From: an uncultured Lachnospiraceae bacterium
Lineage (GTDB): Bacteria; Bacillota; Clostridia; Lachnospirales; Lachnospiraceae
DNA: 64,000 bases
Direction of reading: 5' to 3'
Assembly (NCBI GenBank): GCA_951802115.1
Contig: CATOPL010000002.1
Location: forward strand, 186,001 to 250,000
Both the position numbers and the translations under genes were made by a program. Under the pieces are notes generated by a model. It saw nothing but the letters and a program-made list of their open reading frames with translations. It had not been told where the DNA came from and ran no database searches. Of this stretch, positions 62,328-64,000 are shown one piece after another. Each line of letters begins with the position of its first letter. Position 1 is the first letter of the stretch.

Positions 62328-63728
62328 ATGTATGAGATCATGCTGAATCTGGATGGCGACAGGAAAAAATGTCTGTATGAACAGATTTACGAGTATATCA
62401 GGCAGGAGATCCGCAACGGAAAAATTCCCTGTGGGGAGAGGCTTTTGTCTACCAGAATGCTGGCAAAGCAGCTGGACGTGAGCAGAAGCACAGCGCAGAT
62501 GGCATATGAACAGCTGATGTCCGAGGGCTATATAGAAGCGGTTGCTAACAGCGGATATTATGTCTGTCAGATCCAAGAACTGTATCAGCTGGATCAGGAA
62601 CCGCCGGTATCCGAGGAGAAAGAAGAGGAAACCGGGGAGTATCGGTATGATTTTACTCCCAGCGGGATCGATCTGGATCATTTTCCTTATGCGACCTGGA
62701 GAAAACTGAGCAGAGAGGTGCTGCAGAGCGATCAGAGAGAGCTGTTTGGCCTGGGAGATCCCAAAGGAGAGTATCCGTTGCGAAAAGTAATCAGCACATA
62801 TCTGTATCAGGCGCGGGGGGTGAATGCAAAGCCCGCCCAGATTGTGATCGGGGCGGGGAACGATTACCTGCAGATGCTGCTTTCAAGAATGCTGGGGACC
62901 GAACACCGCATAGCCATGGAAAGCCCCGGGTATCGTCATGCATATGATATATTTCAAAGTCTTGGCTATGACTGCTGTACCGTTTCCATGGACAGATACG
63001 GGATGGATGTGAAAGAACTCCGGGAAAGCGGGGCGGATATCGCCTATGTAATGCCTTCCCATCAGTATCCGATGGGCATTGTAATGCCGGTCAGGCGGCG
63101 GCAGGAACTTTTGCAGTGGGCGGCCGTGAAAGAAGGACGATATATCATAGAAGACGATTATGACAGTGAATTCCGCTATATTGGAAAACCGATTCCATCG
63201 CTCCAGGGAAGTGATACCTGCCATAAAGTGATCTATATCGGGACTTTTTCCAAATCAATTACACCGTCTCTTCGAATCAGTTATCTGGTGCTTCCGGCAG
63301 AGCTTCTGGACCGGTATGAGCAGGTGGGAAGAAGTTTTTCCTGTACTGTTTCCAGAACAGATCAGAAAATGCTGCAGCTTTTCATGGAGAGAGGTTATTT
63401 TGAGCGTCATCTGAATAAGATGAGGGCTTTGTACAGGAATAAACATGATGCGCTTCTGGCAGAGCTCAGAAAGATGCAGGGGGTTAAGAAAATCCTGGGT
63501 GAGCGGTCCGGTGTCCATCTTCTGGTGCAGATGGCGGATAAAAGGACGGAACAGGAACTGGCAGATTGCGCTAAAAAAGCAGGAGTCCGTGTATATTCCC
63601 TGTCAGAATATTGTCTGGATCAAAGAGAACATGAGCCAATGATGATTCTCGGGTATGCGAAAATAAAAGAAGAAGAGATTTATGAGGCAGCAAAGATTTT
63701 AAGTCTGTGCTGGGAAAAAGAGAGATGA
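62328..63728 (+). CDS. MocR/PdxR-like GntR regulator with aminotransferase domain
   Basis: A 466-residue transcription regulator. Residues 15-80 form a GntR winged helix-turn-helix (LLSTRMLAKQLDVSRSTAQM), then an acidic linker (90-105) joins an aminotransferase-like domain with D277 in IIEDDYDSEF and the PLP lysine K309 in IGTFSKSITPSLR. Such regulators bind PLP and control vitamin B6 synthesis (pdxST) or GABA and taurine use. No target gene is adjacent here, so the effector and regulon are unknown. A strong bidirectional terminator follows. Confidence 0.88.
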   Translation: MYEIMLNLDGDRKKCLYEQIYEYIRQEIRNGKIPCGERLLSTRMLAKQLDVSRSTAQMAYEQLMSEGYIEAVANSGYYVCQIQELYQLDQEPPVSEEKEEETGEYRYDFTPSGIDLDHFPYATWRKLSREVLQSDQRELFGLGDPKGEYPLRKVISTYLYQARGVNAKPAQIVIGAGNDYLQMLLSRMLGTEHRIAMESPGYRHAYDIFQSLGYDCCTVSMDRYGMDVKELRESGADIAYVMPSHQYPMGIVMPVRRRQELLQWAAVKEGRYIIEDDYDSEFRYIGKPIPSLQGSDTCHKVIYIGTFSKSITPSLRISYLVLPAELLDRYEQVGRSFSCTVSRTDQKMLQLFMERGYFERHLNKMRALYRNKHDALLAELRKMQGVKKILGERSGVHLLVQMADKRTEQELADCAKKAGVRVYSLSEYCLDQREHEPMMILGYAKIKEEEIYEAAKILSLCWEKER

Positions 63729-63729
63729 T

Positions 63730-63770
63730 AAAAGAGGCTGCCAAAGTCATGTTTGCGGGCAGCCTCTTTT
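63730..63770. terminator. Bidirectional terminator between convergent genes
   Basis: AAAAGAGGCTGCC (63730-63742) and GGCAGCCTCTTTT (63758-63770) form a 13-base perfect stem with a 15-base loop. With A on one side and T on the other, it can end both the regulator transcript and that of the reverse-strand gene. Confidence 0.9.
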
Positions 63771-63799
63771 ACATATTCTTCTCATGTGTAAGGTGCAGT

Positions 63800-64000
63800 T
63801 TATATATTCTGCGTGTCTTTTTCGGTGCCGGAAGTTTTTTCCGGAGCTGTCTCCTCCAAAGTCATGGTTTCGGGATCAGATTTTTCCGGTGTTTTTATTT
63901 CTTCGAAAGAAATATCAGCAGAGGATGCAGTTGTTTCTTCGTCCTCAAAAATTTCTTCCTCATCGTCAAAAGCGGCGATATCGTCTGCTTCCTCTTCCTC
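63800..64000 (-). CDS. Acidic C-terminus of a reverse-strand protein (partial)
   Basis: Reading the minus strand from the window end, one frame stays open for 66 codons to a TAA at 63802-63800. The tail is very rich in Glu and Asp, with runs such as EEEEADDIAAFDDEEE and EDEETTAS, then TPEKSDPETMTLEET and ends TQNI. This looks like a disordered acidic tail; the rest of the protein is outside the window. I cannot name it. The facing terminator at 63730 supports a real convergent gene. Confidence 0.6.
   Translation of the reverse strand, partial: EEEEADDIAAFDDEEEIFEDEETTASSADISFEEIKTPEKSDPETMTLEETAPEKTSGTEKDTQNI

Noticed and set aside
1..64000. CRISPR arrays, insertion sequences, prophage or rRNA genes
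   Set aside because: I saw no regularly spaced repeats, transposase or integrase motifs, or rRNA sequence on either strand.

Overview
The window looks like a chromosomal segment of a gut-type Firmicute of class Clostridia, most likely Lachnospiraceae. Evidence: dense co-directional operons with AGGAGG-like ribosome sites and ATGA-type overlaps, two T-box riboswitches (Thr and Cys), a sigH gene in the conserved order cysE-cysS-mrnC-rlmB-sigH, a tRNA gene without encoded CCA, and a glutaminyl-tRNA synthetase. Base composition looks moderate (judged by eye, mid-40s % GC), with a more AT-rich patch at about 38.3-43.4 kb.

Region 1, about 1-29.5 kb, is a cell-surface polysaccharide locus. It opens with a partial TupA-like ATP-grasp gene, then a bacillosamine-type module: PglF/CapD-like 4,6-dehydratase, PglE-like aminotransferase, a stand-alone ATP-grasp ligase and a PglC-like phosphoglycosyl transferase. 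Next comes a WbpA/WbpB/WbpE/WecB-type pathway for a 2,3-diamino uronic acid nucleotide sugar. Inside it sit an LpxD-like N-acyltransferase, an amino-acid adenylating enzyme, a LysA-like PLP decarboxylase and an acyl carrier protein. That last trio matches BtrJ/BtrK/BtrI of butirosin biosynthesis, so I infer that an amino acid is loaded on the carrier, decarboxylated there, and transferred as an omega-aminoacyl group to the sugar. This is the most interesting system in the window. Glycosyltransferases, an EpsG-type polymerase, several large membrane proteins, an FAD oxidoreductase, one reverse-strand GT2 and an MBOAT/AlgJ-like O-acylation pair follow.

Region 2, about 29.5-43.4 kb, begins with its own promoter and a second, large (WbaP-type) initiating transferase. 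It carries a GT4, a heparinase II/III-like protein, WecC-like UDP-ManNAc dehydrogenase, a fused alcohol dehydrogenase/Gfo-Idh oxidoreductase, another GT4, a GT87-like protein and two decayed membrane-protein genes: a YfhO-like pseudogene and a truncated one with two nonsense codons.

Region 3, about 43.4-51.95 kb, starts with a Thr T-box and thrS. It then holds two paralogous acyltransferase-3 proteins flanking a tRNA-Met and a GT11 fucosyltransferase, a SEC-C protein, a membrane-anchored GDPD-family protein and a membrane protein paralogous to one in region 1.

Region 4, about 51.95-64 kb, is mainly housekeeping: ispF, a GNAT protein, Cys T-box, cysE, cysS, mrnC, rlmB, sigH, tRNA-Thr, then a polysaccharide flippase and a TagB/TagF-like transferase inserted before glnS, a MocR-type regulator, a bidirectional terminator and the acidic C-terminus of a reverse-strand gene. 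The flippase at 57.9 kb is the only obvious Wzx-type exporter in the window and may serve the polysaccharide loci.
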